Of a DNA stretch of 64,000 nt, positions 1 through 8,808 are shown in pieces; within the stretch, counting starts at the first letter, position 1, and the number at the start of each line of letters is the position of its first letter. The stretch is from Alphaproteobacteria bacterium AO1-B (GTDB taxonomy: Bacteria; Pseudomonadota; Alphaproteobacteria; Rhizobiales; Stappiaceae). Below the pieces are notes generated by a model. That model searched no databases, was not told the DNA's origin, and was given only the letters and a program-made list of their open reading frames with translations. Where the stretch lies: contig MLAX01000003.1 of NCBI GenBank assembly GCA_001890945.1, forward strand, positions 558,001 to 622,000. The letters run 5' to 3'. Made by a program: the position numbers and the translations under genes.

Positions 1-776
1 TTTATGATTCAGGGTTAGGCGGGCTCACGGTTCTTCGTGAGGCACGTTACCTGCTTCCCTATGAGCGCCTTCTTTATGTGGCGGACGATGCGGCTTTTCC
101 AATTGGTCGCTGGCCGGAAGCAGAACTTCTTGTCAGATTACAGGACCAATTTGCCAGGCTGATCGAGGAATATGATCCAAAGGCGGTCGTGATCGCGTGC
201 AACACCGCCTTCACGCTTGGTGGAGAGGCATTGCGTATAGCTTTTCCAAATGTGCCGTTTATCGGAACGGTCCCGGCGATCAAACCGGCAGCAGAGCGGA
301 CGGCCTCGGGTCTGATTTCGGTGCTGGCGACACCTGGCACGGTTCGGCGGGCTTATACCCGCTCGTTGATAGAGAGTTTCGCCGCGCAGTGTCATGTCAG
401 GCTCGTGGGCTCTGACAATCTGGCAGAACTCGCCGAACAGCATCTGCGCGGTGAGCCGGTGTCTGACGAGGCACTGCGACAGGAGATTTCGGACTGTTTT
501 CTGGAGCAAAATGGCCAGCGGACAGATATCGTTGTTCTGGCCTGTACCCACTATCCGTTTTTGGCGAACAGGTTCCGGAAAATCGCACCTTGGCCCGTCG
601 ATTGGCTGGACCCGGCCGAGGCGATCGCGCGCCAGTTGGTACGCGTTCTGGGATCGGATCTGGCATCGGCCCCATCTGAAAGCGCCGACCTTGCCATTTT
701 GACATCAGGGGCCCGGAAACCTGCAATCGAGCGGCTTCTCGCCGGTTTTGGTCTGGCGCTTATGCCGGGCGAATGA
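1..776 (+). CDS. murI: Glutamate racemase, 5' end outside window
   Basis: Cytosolic enzyme that interconverts L- and D-glutamate to supply D-Glu for peptidoglycan. The frame is open from base 3 and already reads [14 protein letters not shown], the family's N-terminal motif, so the true start lies just upstream of the window and the GTG at 78 is not the start. Both catalytic cysteines are present, in VIACNTA and in [10 protein letters not shown], as is the [10 protein letters not shown] segment after the first strand. About 257 residues are visible against a usual 265-280, so only a few N-terminal residues are missing. The next gene is convergent, 44 bp away. Confidence 0.95.
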   Translation, partial: YDSGLGGLTVLREARYLLPYERLLYVADDAAFPIGRWPEAELLVRLQDQFARLIEEYDPKAVVIACNTAFTLGGEALRIAFPNVPFIGTVPAIKPAAERTASGLISVLATPGTVRRAYTRSLIESFAAQCHVRLVGSDNLAELAEQHLRGEPVSDEALRQEISDCFLEQNGQRTDIVVLACTHYPFLANRFRKIAPWPVDWLDPAEAIARQLVRVLGSDLASAPSESADLAILTSGARKPAIERLLAGFGLALMPGE

Positions 777-819
777 TCATGCGTAAGACCGCACTCAATC
801 AGGTGCCGCGGTTGCGATC

Positions 820-2616
820 TCAGGCTGCCAGGGTCTTGAGTGCGATGCCATCATCCGTAGATTTGGCTGCGCCCTTCAGCTGACCGATTTCCTCTGTGAT
901 CAATCCGGTGCTTGCCGGGACTCCCTTTGGCAGGGTGAGGATCGAGATCGAGCATTGCAGAAGCGGGAAGTCCCGCATTGTCCCATAGCGGTCTTGCGCG
1001 CGCATGAAGCCCTGCTCGCGGTGTTCCGGCTGATAGAAGCTTTCAACGTCGGTCCGGAACGCGCGTCGCAGAGCCCGCATTCTCGTTGCGATTTCCATCT
1101 GATCGCCGGTCAGGAACCCAGCCATGAAATCGTCGCCGCCGATATGCCCATGGAACGAGTTGTTGCCGGTTACATGTTTTTGCAGAAGTTCACTGAAGAG
1201 AATGATTGCGCGGTCGCCCTGACGGTATCCGTACGTATCGTTGAACGGCTTGAAGTTGTCGAAATCGATGTAACAAATGTGCCGGTCCGATGCCGTCGTG
1301 CAGGCAGATTTCGATATGAACCGGCTCACCGCGCCATTTCCGGGAAGGCCAGTAAGAGGATTTTGATCTTGCGCCTCCTGCAGACGCTTCTCGTGAATGA
1401 TCTTTAAAAGGGAGGTTGCCGAGAGGAACCCGGTGTAACGGAAATTCTGCGTGATGATGATGCCATCGGAGTTGATCGAGGAGGCAAACGTCACCAGCAG
1501 CATGTCCGCATTGGAATCGATATCCGCGATCGGGCAGGCCCGCACGAATGACCGCAATGGAAAGTCGAGCGCCGCCTTGGCGTCTTCGTCATCCGGCCCT
1601 CCGGCGTAAAGATAAGCTTTCAAATCGCGTTCATGGATAATGCCGCGCGGTTCCTGGTTGGCATCCAGAACAGGAATGATGCTGGCATCCTGATTGTGAA
1701 CAAAAAGATCCAGAAGATCGTTCATGGACGAATCGAATTGAACGGTTGGCAACTCCAACAGCTCATTGCGTATCCGGCATTGCTCTTCCTTGCGTTTTCC
1801 ATTCGGCGTGTCGGCGCGGATGTGATCGTAGAAAAGCTTTGCTGATCCGGGGGCGGCCGAGGGCTTTGCAATAAAATATCCCTGAACCAGGTCACAACCG
1901 GCATCCCGGCAGGCGCGGAACTCGCGTTCCGTTTCAATGCATTCTGCGATGACGCGGGCGCCTAAAACGTGGGCGAGATTTGCGACTGTTGTGACGAAGA
2001 GCTTCTTGCGTGGATCGCTGTCGATACCGCTCAGGAAAAACCGGTCGATCCGGACATATTCCGGAGACATATCGTGAAGAAGACGGAGTTCTGATGACCC
2101 GCGGCCAAAATCATCCAGGGCAATCATGAAGCCTGATTGGCGCAGGTCGCTCAGCGCATGGTGGGAGACATCACTCAGGGTTTCCTGATGGCGGCCAGAA
2201 AACTCAAGGCATATCTGGCTTTTCTGCAATCCGTATTCGACCAGGATTGCGTCCATGTTCATGCGCGGGTCTTCGTTTTCACCGAGACCGCGGCCGTCCA
2301 GTTTAAAAAAGAGTTTGGTGCCCTTGGCGGTCCGTAGCGCCATGAATTTGGTCGCGGCTTTGCGCAAGAGGGCGGTTTCCAGGTGCGGAAGAAAACCTTG
2401 TGCGTGGGCCTGGTTGAGAAGATCATCTGGAGAACTGGCGCCAGCGCGGCTGCAATTGCGGATCTGCGCCTCGTAGCCGTAAACAACACCGGTCCCGACA
2501 TCAACAATCGGCTGAAGGGCATAATCCAGGCTGTCTAATATGTGCTTGATGGCCGGCTGGCCGGGAACCGGCTCAGGGCCATCATCCTCTGGTTCGGAAT
2601 GCGAGGGCGAGAACAT
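820..2616 (-). CDS. EAL-CBS-GGDEF protein with degenerate catalytic motifs
   Basis: A 598-residue protein with three modules: EAL-like domain (about 25-260), a pair of CBS repeats (about 285-405) and a GGDEF-like domain (about 420-585). No membrane segment is seen. EAL features kept are YEAQIRN, LEFSGRH, the DDFGRGSSEL loop, IAECIETE and the LVQGYFIAKP end. The EAL signature reads EAQ, the usual Asn strand reads LFFKLDGR, and the Lys of the LKID motif is Arg (VRIDRFF), so phosphodiesterase activity is doubtful. The GGDEF loop reads GGDDF with no RxxD I-site before it. The CBS pair may bind adenine nucleotides. The likely role is a cyclic-di-GMP receptor or regulator rather than a strong enzyme; this is inference. 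It is divergent from rpsD. Confidence 0.85.
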   Translation of the reverse strand: MFSPSHSEPEDDGPEPVPGQPAIKHILDSLDYALQPIVDVGTGVVYGYEAQIRNCSRAGASSPDDLLNQAHAQGFLPHLETALLRKAATKFMALRTAKGTKLFFKLDGRGLGENEDPRMNMDAILVEYGLQKSQICLEFSGRHQETLSDVSHHALSDLRQSGFMIALDDFGRGSSELRLLHDMSPEYVRIDRFFLSGIDSDPRKKLFVTTVANLAHVLGARVIAECIETEREFRACRDAGCDLVQGYFIAKPSAAPGSAKLFYDHIRADTPNGKRKEEQCRIRNELLELPTVQFDSSMNDLLDLFVHNQDASIIPVLDANQEPRGIIHERDLKAYLYAGGPDDEDAKAALDFPLRSFVRACPIADIDSNADMLLVTFASSINSDGIIITQNFRYTGFLSATSLLKIIHEKRLQEAQDQNPLTGLPGNGAVSRFISKSACTTASDRHICYIDFDNFKPFNDTYGYRQGDRAIILFSELLQKHVTGNNSFHGHIGGDDFMAGFLTGDQMEIATRMRALRRAFRTDVESFYQPEHREQGFMRAQDRYGTMRDFPLLQCSISILTLPKGVPASTGLITEEIGQLKGAAKSTDDGIALKTLAA

Positions 2617-3093
2617 GTCTACCTACTAATGTCTTCACAATACGAAAAATCGATGAGGCCCTGAAAGGGGCCGAGTTGCAGATTTCACTGGCAATTATTC
2701 TTATGGTTGTGATTGGCGGGCATAGTGAAAAACTGCAATTAAAATTTTCTAAATGTATTCATTAATTTTGACATGAAAATTACGTATGGGCATCACTGAT
2801 TGGTGAGCAAGCCGATTGAAGCCCGTTTTTGCCGGTTTTGTCCGGCGGCAAATTCTAGAAACTGAAAGAAATCCGCCGCGAACAGGCAGGTGGCATTGAC
2901 TTTTGATAGCCGAACCGGTAATTCCGCGCGATCTGGCTGGATTTGATCTGGCCGGTTTACGCACCCGTGGGTTTTCAGCCGGCGCCGTCTGTTGAAACCC
3001 TGTCGATCTGATCGCTCGCTGCTGCGCATGATCAGAAGAAGGAGGGCGCGTTTCCTTGTTAGAAAAACAACGCGAAGTTTAAAGGAAACCGCG
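2617..3093. other. 477-bp intergenic region between divergent genes
   Basis: AT-rich near 2690-2790, with no convincing coding frame. It should contain the promoter of the GGDEF/EAL gene on the left and the rpsD promoter and about 170-bp leader on the right. No tRNA fold was recognised. Confidence 0.5.
2896..2924 (+). promoter_or_regulatory. Candidate sigma-70 promoter of rpsD
   Basis: TTGACT (2896-2901), a 17-bp spacer, then TAATTC (2919-2924). The -35 hexamer matches 5 of 6 consensus bases and spacing is optimal. It implies a leader of roughly 165 nt before the rpsD start. Confidence 0.45.
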
Positions 3094-3711
3094 ATGTCAA
3101 AGCGCCATAGCGTTAAATACAAAATCGACCGCCGGATGGGCGAGAACATCTGGGGCCGTCCGAAGAGCCCGGTCAACCGTCGTGAGTACGGCCCAGGCCA
3201 GCACGGTCAGCGCCGTAAAGGCAAGCTGTCCGACTTCGGTGTTCAGCTGCGCGCAAAGCAGAAGCTGAAAGGCTACTACGGCAACATCTCCGAGAAACAG
3301 TTCCGCAAGGTATATGCAGAAGCGTCCCGTCTGAAGGGCGATACCTCTGAGAACCTGATCGGTCTGCTGGAGCGCCGTCTCGACGCAGTCGTTTACCGTG
3401 CGAAGTTCGTACCGACCGTTTTCGCTGCCCGTCAGTTCATCAACCACGGTCACGTCAAGGTCAACGGCAAGCGCGTCAACATCCCGAGCTACCAGCTGCG
3501 TCCGGGCGACGTGATTGAAGTTCGTGAACGGTCCAAGCAACTCGCTATCGTTCTGGAAGCTGTCCAGTCCGCTGAGCGTGACGTGCCGGACTATGTCGAT
3601 GCAGACCATGCAAAAATGACTGCAACTTACTCCCGCGTTCCGGCTTTCTCAGATGTACCGTACCCGGTGCAGATGGAGCCGAACCTGGTGGTCGAGTTCT
3701 ATTCGCGCTAA
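3094..3711 (+). CDS. rpsD: 30S ribosomal protein S4
   Basis: Primary 16S rRNA-binding assembly protein of the small subunit. The 205-residue product begins [20 protein letters not shown] and carries the S4 N-terminal domain and the S4 RNA-binding domain ([14 protein letters not shown], then [18 protein letters not shown]). No zinc-binding cysteines are present, as in other alphaproteobacteria. The open frame extends upstream to 2992, but the ATG at 3094 sits behind AAAGGA with correct spacing and matches the family start. It is followed by a strong terminator and appears monocistronic, not part of an alpha operon. Confidence 0.98.
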   Translation: MSKRHSVKYKIDRRMGENIWGRPKSPVNRREYGPGQHGQRRKGKLSDFGVQLRAKQKLKGYYGNISEKQFRKVYAEASRLKGDTSENLIGLLERRLDAVVYRAKFVPTVFAARQFINHGHVKVNGKRVNIPSYQLRPGDVIEVRERSKQLAIVLEAVQSAERDVPDYVDADHAKMTATYSRVPAFSDVPYPVQMEPNLVVEFYSR

Positions 3712-3736
3712 ACCTAGCGCCGAATACAAAACACCT

Positions 3737-3764
3737 AAGGGCTGCTTTCGGGCAGCCCTTTTTC
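3737..3764 (+). terminator. Rho-independent terminator of rpsD
   Basis: AAGGGCTGC (3737-3745) pairs perfectly with GCAGCCCTT (3752-3760) around a 6-nt loop, followed by a T-rich run; 25 bp after the rpsD stop. Confidence 0.9.
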
Positions 3765-3973
3765 TTTGTGGCGGATAATTGTTTTCCAAAGCATGGCGGT
3801 TCGATAGATTTGTACCGATCGGTAGGGCCGTGTTTTGCGAAAACTTATTCGTTCGATTACGGACCTTGACGGCTCTCCTTGAAAAAGAAAATCTGATGCC
3901 CGAATTGAGCGGCCTAATCCCCAATGGCAGCAGGCCGCGAATTTTCATTCGGTTTCACCGGACGAGGCATTGA

Positions 3974-4720
3974 ATGGTATTTCGCTTCTTTCTTTTCATC
4001 GCAGTTGTCTTGTGGTCAGGGCAATTGTCAGCGCGAACCATTGTCAATGTTGGTTTGACATCGATTCAACCCCCACTGGTCTTCAGCGGGAGCGAAGAAC
4101 GTGGTCTGATCTACGATGTTTTGGCCGCTCTCAACGATCATCAGGACGACTTCACTTTCACCCCGAGCCTCGTTCCAGCCAAGCGATTGCTTGCCACTCA
4201 TCAGACAGATGATTTTCATCTTATCGCCTACAATGACGTCCTTTGGGGATGGGCGCAGCGTGGTGGTAAGCCAAGTGTCAATCTCACCAATGGCAAGGAT
4301 CTGTTTTTTCAGCTGAAAGGCACTAACCAAACAAACGGGATCACTGCGCAGATCGGTGCGGTGATGGGGTTTCACTATGCATTTTCAGACTTTGATGCTG
4401 AAAAACTCGGATCGATGCCGAATGTAAGCCTTGTCAGTAATGAAAGTGGTGTGCTCAAGCTCGTCGAATATGGCCGCGTTGACAAAGGCATTGCGAGCGA
4501 AACGTTTCTCAATTGGGTTTCGGTATCCGAGCCAGAAGTCTACGCCAAACTGCAGATATTCGCTGACCAGCCGGACCACACCTACAATCGGCAATTCGTC
4601 GTTTTTCCCTACGCGCCGATCTCCGTTGCGCAACTGAATATCTATTTGCGTGGGTTGAAGGCTTCCGGTGTTCTCGGCGAAATTTATGCCAAATACGGGA
4701 TTGAGATTCCGGACTTTTGA
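3974..4720 (+). CDS. Periplasmic solute-binding protein, SBP_bac_3-like
   Basis: A 248-residue protein with a cleavable signal peptide (hydrophobic residues 4-16, cleavage near QLSA-RTIV). The remainder resembles the amino-acid/polar-compound binding fold: an N-terminal strand IVNVGLTSIQPPLVF followed by GLIYDVLAALN, and a hinge-type second lobe. The start ATG is preceded by GAGG at 7-nt spacing. No permease or ATPase gene is adjacent, so the ligand is unknown; it may serve as an orphan binding protein or sensor. Family assignment is from fold pattern only. Confidence 0.6.
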   Translation: MVFRFFLFIAVVLWSGQLSARTIVNVGLTSIQPPLVFSGSEERGLIYDVLAALNDHQDDFTFTPSLVPAKRLLATHQTDDFHLIAYNDVLWGWAQRGGKPSVNLTNGKDLFFQLKGTNQTNGITAQIGAVMGFHYAFSDFDAEKLGSMPNVSLVSNESGVLKLVEYGRVDKGIASETFLNWVSVSEPEVYAKLQIFADQPDHTYNRQFVVFPYAPISVAQLNIYLRGLKASGVLGEIYAKYGIEIPDF

Positions 4721-4750
4721 CCTTCTTTTGGCGCTGGGCCTTATGCAGTT

Positions 4751-4783
4751 ACATCCCCGCCACGGTGGCGGGGATGTATTTTC
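4751..4783 (+). terminator. Bidirectional terminator hairpin
   Basis: ACATCCCCGCC pairs with GGCGGGGATGT (hairpin 4751-4777) followed by ATTTTC. It lies between the convergent solute-binding gene and zinT and probably serves both. Confidence 0.75.
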
Positions 4784-4805
4784 GAGAGCGCCGTGGAACG
4801 GCGGT

Positions 4806-5495
4806 TTAGTGGGCCACCATTTCTTCCACGATCTGCTGACCTGTCATCTCAGCCGGATAGTAGGTTGGCCAGTTGGTCACTTCGTTCAAAAGGGCCGCCC
4901 GATCGTTTCCCCAGTAAAGGTGGTAGTGATCTGCTGCTGCCGGTGAAATTTTGTGGTCGCTGAACTGGATGTACTCCGGCGCACTTTCATCGCCTGACAC
5001 TTTTTGGAAGATGTAGCGAACACCACGATTGCCCTTTTTGTAGGTCAGGATTTCGTAGCCGTCATAGGTATAGGCGCCGCTAGCGGTTCCGCTGTCTTTG
5101 ACAAAGCGGACGATATCCCCGTCAATCTCTATGGAATCGACGTCGGTCTTGTAGCCGATCAGGTAATAGTCCTTGTACTCACCGGCAGTTTTTGTGCCGT
5201 GTGCGGCCTTGTGTTCCATGACCGGATCCAGTGTCCCTTCAGTCAGATACGGATAGACCGATTGCCAGTTTCCCGCCCAATCGGAGAGGGACCGGTTCTC
5301 AATCTGATCATCCTCAAAGTAGCCTTTGTAGATTTCTGAATTCTTGGAATGGGACCCGTGAGAGTGACTGTGAGTGTGGTCTTTTGATTGCGCCTTTTCG
5401 CTAGCTGCGACAGGGGAAGCAGCGAAAAGAGCCAGAGCCAAAACCAACTTGAGAGCAGTTGCTTGGAGAAGACCTGCAGACGAATGAAACTTCAC
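4806..5495 (-). CDS. zinT: ZinT/YodA-family periplasmic zinc-binding protein
   Basis: Metal chaperone induced by zinc starvation; in enterobacteria ZinT hands zinc to the ZnuABC importer. The 229-residue product has a signal peptide (hydrophobic residues 13-31), a His-rich linker DHTHSHSHGSHS at about 40-51, then the lipocalin-like ZinT domain with hallmark segments SLSDWAGNWQSVYPYL and YIQFSDHKISP, followed by ADHYHLYWGND. The His-rich stretch fits metal capture. A Zur-type operator lies 24-43 bp upstream of the start. No znuABC genes are in the window. Confidence 0.93.
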   Translation of the reverse strand: MKFHSSAGLLQATALKLVLALALFAASPVAASEKAQSKDHTHSHSHGSHSKNSEIYKGYFEDDQIENRSLSDWAGNWQSVYPYLTEGTLDPVMEHKAAHGTKTAGEYKDYYLIGYKTDVDSIEIDGDIVRFVKDSGTASGAYTYDGYEILTYKKGNRGVRYIFQKVSGDESAPEYIQFSDHKISPAAADHYHLYWGNDRAALLNEVTNWPTYYPAEMTGQQIVEEMVAH

Positions 5496-5518
5496 GATAA
5501 ACCTCTTTTTACAAGATA

Positions 5519-5538
5519 TGTAATGTTATTACATAACA
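5519..5538 (-). promoter_or_regulatory. Zur-box-like operator of zinT
   Basis: TGTAATGTTATTACATAACA is an imperfect palindrome of the TGTWATGTWAT type, matching the known Zur consensus built on ATGTTATAACAT. It sits immediately upstream of zinT, a standard Zur target. Confidence 0.75.
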
Positions 5539-5706
5539 TATAAGTCATTAGCCATTTATGACAGGTCTGGCAACCGAGAAATTGGTTCAGGACTGGGGTG
5601 GTCGATGATGGAGGGGAATAATCCGCCCAGAGTTCTTGGCCTTGAGACCGCAATCCGGTATGTCAGCCGTCAATTGTTTCCGGACAGGGTCCCAGGGCAT
5701 CAGATC

Positions 5707-6648
5707 ATGAACGACATTGCCGACAGCACGAACATCGACGTTCCAGCGCTCTTGCGCAAAGCGCCGTCGAGCGTTGAGTTCAAGAAACTGCGCAAGCGGC
5801 TTCTGCGTCAGGCCCGCGAAGCCATCAGCGATTTCGGGATGGTGCCGGAGGGGGCATCGGATACCAGCCGGCCAAAGTGGCTGGTCTGTCTGTCTGGTGG
5901 CAAGGACAGCTACACGCTCCTGGCGGTTTTGATCGAGCTGAAGTGGCGCGGGCTGCTACCGGTAGATCTGGTCGCCTGCAATCTCGACCAGGCCCAGCCG
6001 GGTTTTCCGCCAGAGGTCCTACCGAAGTTCTTTGAAGACAACGGCATCGAGCACATCATCGTGCGCGAGGACACCTATTCCATTGTCACCGACAAGATCC
6101 CGGAACACCGGACCTATTGTTCGCTGTGCTCGCGTTTGCGCAGGGGAATCCTTTACCGAGTGGCACGGGAGCAGGGATGCGAGGCCATCGTCCTCGGTCA
6201 CCACCGCGACGATATTCTCGAAACGTTTTTCATGAACCTGTTTCATGGAGGGCGGCTGGCTTCGATGCCGCCTAAACTGATCAACGACGAGGGCGATCTC
6301 CTGGTTTTGCGCCCGCTTGCCTATGCGGCGGAGCGCGACATCCAGAAGTTTTCCGACGGCATGGAATTTCCGATCATCCCATGCAACTTATGTGGCTCCC
6401 AAGACGGTCTGCAGCGTGAGGAAGTTAAACGCATGCTCCAAGCCTGGGAAAGAGAAACTCCGGGCCGTCTGGGCGTTATGGCCCGCGCGCTCGGCCACAC
6501 CCGGCCATCGCATCTGCTTGATCGTAAGCTCTATGATTTTGTGAATTTGCGCCCACAGGAAGGCGCCGGGGAAGAGAGCAGCGGTGAAGCGGAAGAGCCG
6601 TGCGGGGCGAGCCTTGCCATGACTGCGAAGCTCTTTGCAGCTGAGTAA
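5707..6648 (+). CDS. ttcA: tRNA 2-thiocytidine(32) synthetase TtcA
   Basis: ATP-dependent sulfur transferase that makes 2-thiocytidine at position 32 of certain tRNAs. The PP-loop is [11 protein letters not shown], and the cysteines that hold the [4Fe-4S] cluster are in TYCSLCSR and IPCNLCGSQ. The downstream [19 protein letters not shown] motif is typical of TtcA. I chose the ATG at 5707 because it gives 313 residues, close to the 311 of E. coli; an in-frame ATG at 5605 would add 34 residues not expected in the family. The C-terminus carries an acidic 25-residue tail after the conserved part. Confidence 0.93.
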   Translation: MNDIADSTNIDVPALLRKAPSSVEFKKLRKRLLRQAREAISDFGMVPEGASDTSRPKWLVCLSGGKDSYTLLAVLIELKWRGLLPVDLVACNLDQAQPGFPPEVLPKFFEDNGIEHIIVREDTYSIVTDKIPEHRTYCSLCSRLRRGILYRVAREQGCEAIVLGHHRDDILETFFMNLFHGGRLASMPPKLINDEGDLLVLRPLAYAAERDIQKFSDGMEFPIIPCNLCGSQDGLQREEVKRMLQAWERETPGRLGVMARALGHTRPSHLLDRKLYDFVNLRPQEGAGEESSGEAEEPCGASLAMTAKLFAAE

Positions 6649-6723
6649 CCGAAACAAACCTGCCTGCGGACCCGCGTCGCTGGATTGCTGGACATTGCTC
6701 TGGTGCGTTTCTATCTTTCCGGC

Positions 6724-8292
6724 ATGACAGCGCGCCCGCAATTAACGTCGAACGACTACACCATAGTGGTGGAGCCACTTGCTGGGGAAACCGTTGCGTC
6801 ACTTGGTGGTGAAGTTCTAGCGCGCTCCACTCGTGCCCGGGTGATGTATGAAACGCGTTTGCCGCCGGTGGTCTATTTTCCAGAAGAAGACATTGTCGCC
6901 AAACTTGAGCCGGCCTCAGAGCACAGGACATTCTGCCCGTTCAAGGGTACGGCGTCTTACAGTCATGTCCATGTGGGCGCGCGCGTTCTGGAAAACGGGG
7001 CTTGGCGGTATCCCAATGCCCTGCCTGAAGGTCAGGCCGTGGACGGATGTCTTGCTTTCATGCCGGCAGATGGGCTGCACGTGACTCATAACGGATCGGC
7101 GATTGATACGATCCTTGGAGGCAATATTTCCGGCCCAACGGTAGACTGGCTTTTGCGCGAGGCCTGGACAGCCAAGTCTCCTGAGGAACTGTTGGCTGCG
7201 CTGGGCAAGCGGTTGGTCGCTGATGGCGTTGCAGTCTGGCGAATGAGTGTTCTCGTTTGGTCGCTTCATCCCATGATAGCCGGCCGTCACATCATCTGGA
7301 ACCGGGAAGGGGACACGATCGAGAGCCGGCAGCCTTCCTATGAGCTCATGGAAAGCCCGATTTTTCAGGAAAGCCCGCTCCGGCATGTGGCTGATGGGCT
7401 GGGAGGGATCCGGCAAAAGCTCGACACCAACCCAGATGAGTTCAGCTTCCCGGTGATGGAGGATTTTCGCAAACAAGGTGTGACGGATTATGTCGCCATG
7501 CCGTTGCCGTTTTCCGACGGACGCGTCAATGTTTTGACCCTTGCCAGCGATCACCCGAACGGCTTTACGACAGCCAATCTCGGGCTGGTTTTCGAATGCT
7601 CCGCGCTGATCAGCCGCTTGTTTGAGGTCTTTGCGCTCACATCCAATGCGACCTCTCTGCTTGAGACTTATCTGGGCAAAAGAACCGGGGCCCGCGTTCT
7701 TGGCGGGGAGATCCGGCGCGGAGACGGCGATGTCATTGATGCGGCGATCCTGTTTTGCGACTTGCGGCATTCCACCCGGCTTGAAACAGAGCTTGGCCGG
7801 GAAGCTTATGTGCAGGAGCTCAACCGGTTTTTTGAGGTCGCCACCGACATGGTGAATGCTCATGAAGGTGAGGTCCTGAAATTTATCGGGGATGCGGTGC
7901 TGGCGATCTTTCCGGCCAGTCAGGGCAATCAGAAGGCTTGCGCTCAAGCGGTCGCAAGCGCGGAACAGATTGTCGAGAAACTGGCCGATGTCGCAGGAAC
8001 CGACCATCATCCGCTCACCTCTGCGATCGGCATTGCGTATGGTGAGGTGACTTACGGCAACGTCGGGTCGCGGGAGCGGCTCGACTTCACTGTCATCGGT
8101 AGCGCTGCCAATATCGCTGCCCGGCTCGGAGAGTATGGCAAGACCCGCGGCCATGCCGTTATTATGTCACGAGAAGTGGCTGAAGCGACGGCTAAACCGA
8201 TGGAACGGCTGGGGGCGCTCGCCCTTCATAATGTCCAGGAAGACGTCGAAGCCTTTACACAATCCGTTTCTGGAGCGCTAGCTGCGTCTTAA
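6724..8292 (+). CDS. DUF427 domain fused to class III adenylate cyclase
   Basis: Probable cAMP-forming cyclase of 522 residues. The N-terminal region (about 20-120) is a DUF427 domain: PPVVYFPEEDIVAKL, then TFCPFKGTASYSHV and a CLAFMPADGL strand. A middle region (about 160-315) resembles a GAF-type sensor seen in other bacterial cyclases. The C-terminal catalytic domain (about 330-485) has both metal-binding aspartates (LFCDLRHST and FIGDAVLAIF), the adenine-contact Lys in EVLKFIG, and LDFTVIG followed by NIAARL for substrate and transition-state binding, so it should be active. No transmembrane segment is seen. The start is the ATG at 6724; an in-frame ATG at 6685 is possible. Domain pairing is unusual. 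Confidence 0.85.
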   Translation: MTARPQLTSNDYTIVVEPLAGETVASLGGEVLARSTRARVMYETRLPPVVYFPEEDIVAKLEPASEHRTFCPFKGTASYSHVHVGARVLENGAWRYPNALPEGQAVDGCLAFMPADGLHVTHNGSAIDTILGGNISGPTVDWLLREAWTAKSPEELLAALGKRLVADGVAVWRMSVLVWSLHPMIAGRHIIWNREGDTIESRQPSYELMESPIFQESPLRHVADGLGGIRQKLDTNPDEFSFPVMEDFRKQGVTDYVAMPLPFSDGRVNVLTLASDHPNGFTTANLGLVFECSALISRLFEVFALTSNATSLLETYLGKRTGARVLGGEIRRGDGDVIDAAILFCDLRHSTRLETELGREAYVQELNRFFEVATDMVNAHEGEVLKFIGDAVLAIFPASQGNQKACAQAVASAEQIVEKLADVAGTDHHPLTSAIGIAYGEVTYGNVGSRERLDFTVIGSAANIAARLGEYGKTRGHAVIMSREVAEATAKPMERLGALALHNVQEDVEAFTQSVSGALAAS

Positions 8293-8297
8293 ATTCG

Positions 8298-8579
8298 TTA
8301 TTGGACCTTCGGATTACCCGCGAACCCCCCAACCGGCTGGTTGCGCACCAGAATCACGAGCCCTTCTTTGCTTGGCTTTGCATCTTTCAGGGCAACGCCA
8401 CCATAGTTCTCGCAAAGTTCATCGGCGCTTTTGCTGCGGGAAGGTGTGAACATGGTGAGGGCCTGGCATTCCACCCGGCGCAATTCACTTTCCTGCGGAG
8501 TTGGCATCACCAATTCGAAGGTCAATCCGGCGCCGAGCACTGCGGCCACTGCGATGGTTGCGTAAGCAAACTTGTTCAT
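8298..8579 (-). CDS. Small membrane-anchored or secreted hypothetical protein
   Basis: A 93-residue product. An N-terminal hydrophobic segment (residues 3-23, beginning MNKFAYATIAVAAVLGAG) could be a signal anchor or signal peptide; the rest is a small soluble part with two Cys (VECQAL and ELCENYGG) that could pair. The start at 8579 is preceded by GGGGAC; longer in-frame starts exist to 8654. Its stop is 5 bp from the convergent cyclase stop. No family recognised. Confidence 0.55.
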   Translation of the reverse strand: MNKFAYATIAVAAVLGAGLTFELVMPTPQESELRRVECQALTMFTPSRSKSADELCENYGGVALKDAKPSKEGLVILVRNQPVGGFAGNPKVQ

Positions 8580-8808
8580 AGTCCCCGTTCCCATGTCCTG
8601 GCCCCGGTCCGGTTTTGGGGCGCTGCGGTATGGACGGAGAATGGCGGAACGCACCTATACTCACCCTGAATCCGGCATTCACCTTGCGTTCATGTTAGGC
8701 GATTCGGCAATTTTTGCCGAATAACGCCAGCGTTTAAGGGGATATCTGAAACGCTAAACGTGGGATAAACGGAAATTAAGAGCCTTTGTGGTGGCGGAAA
8801 GTCAGCGG

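Noticed and set aside
2992-3093. 34-codon N-terminal extension of rpsD
   Set aside because: It is basic and unrelated to S4; the ATG at 3094 has its own ribosome site and matches the family start.
5605-5706. 34-codon upstream extension of ttcA
   Set aside because: The shorter start gives the family length; the extension has no homologous pattern, though it cannot be excluded.
6916-8154. 412-codon minus-strand open frame
   Set aside because: Antisense of the cyclase fusion, whose catalytic residues are clear.
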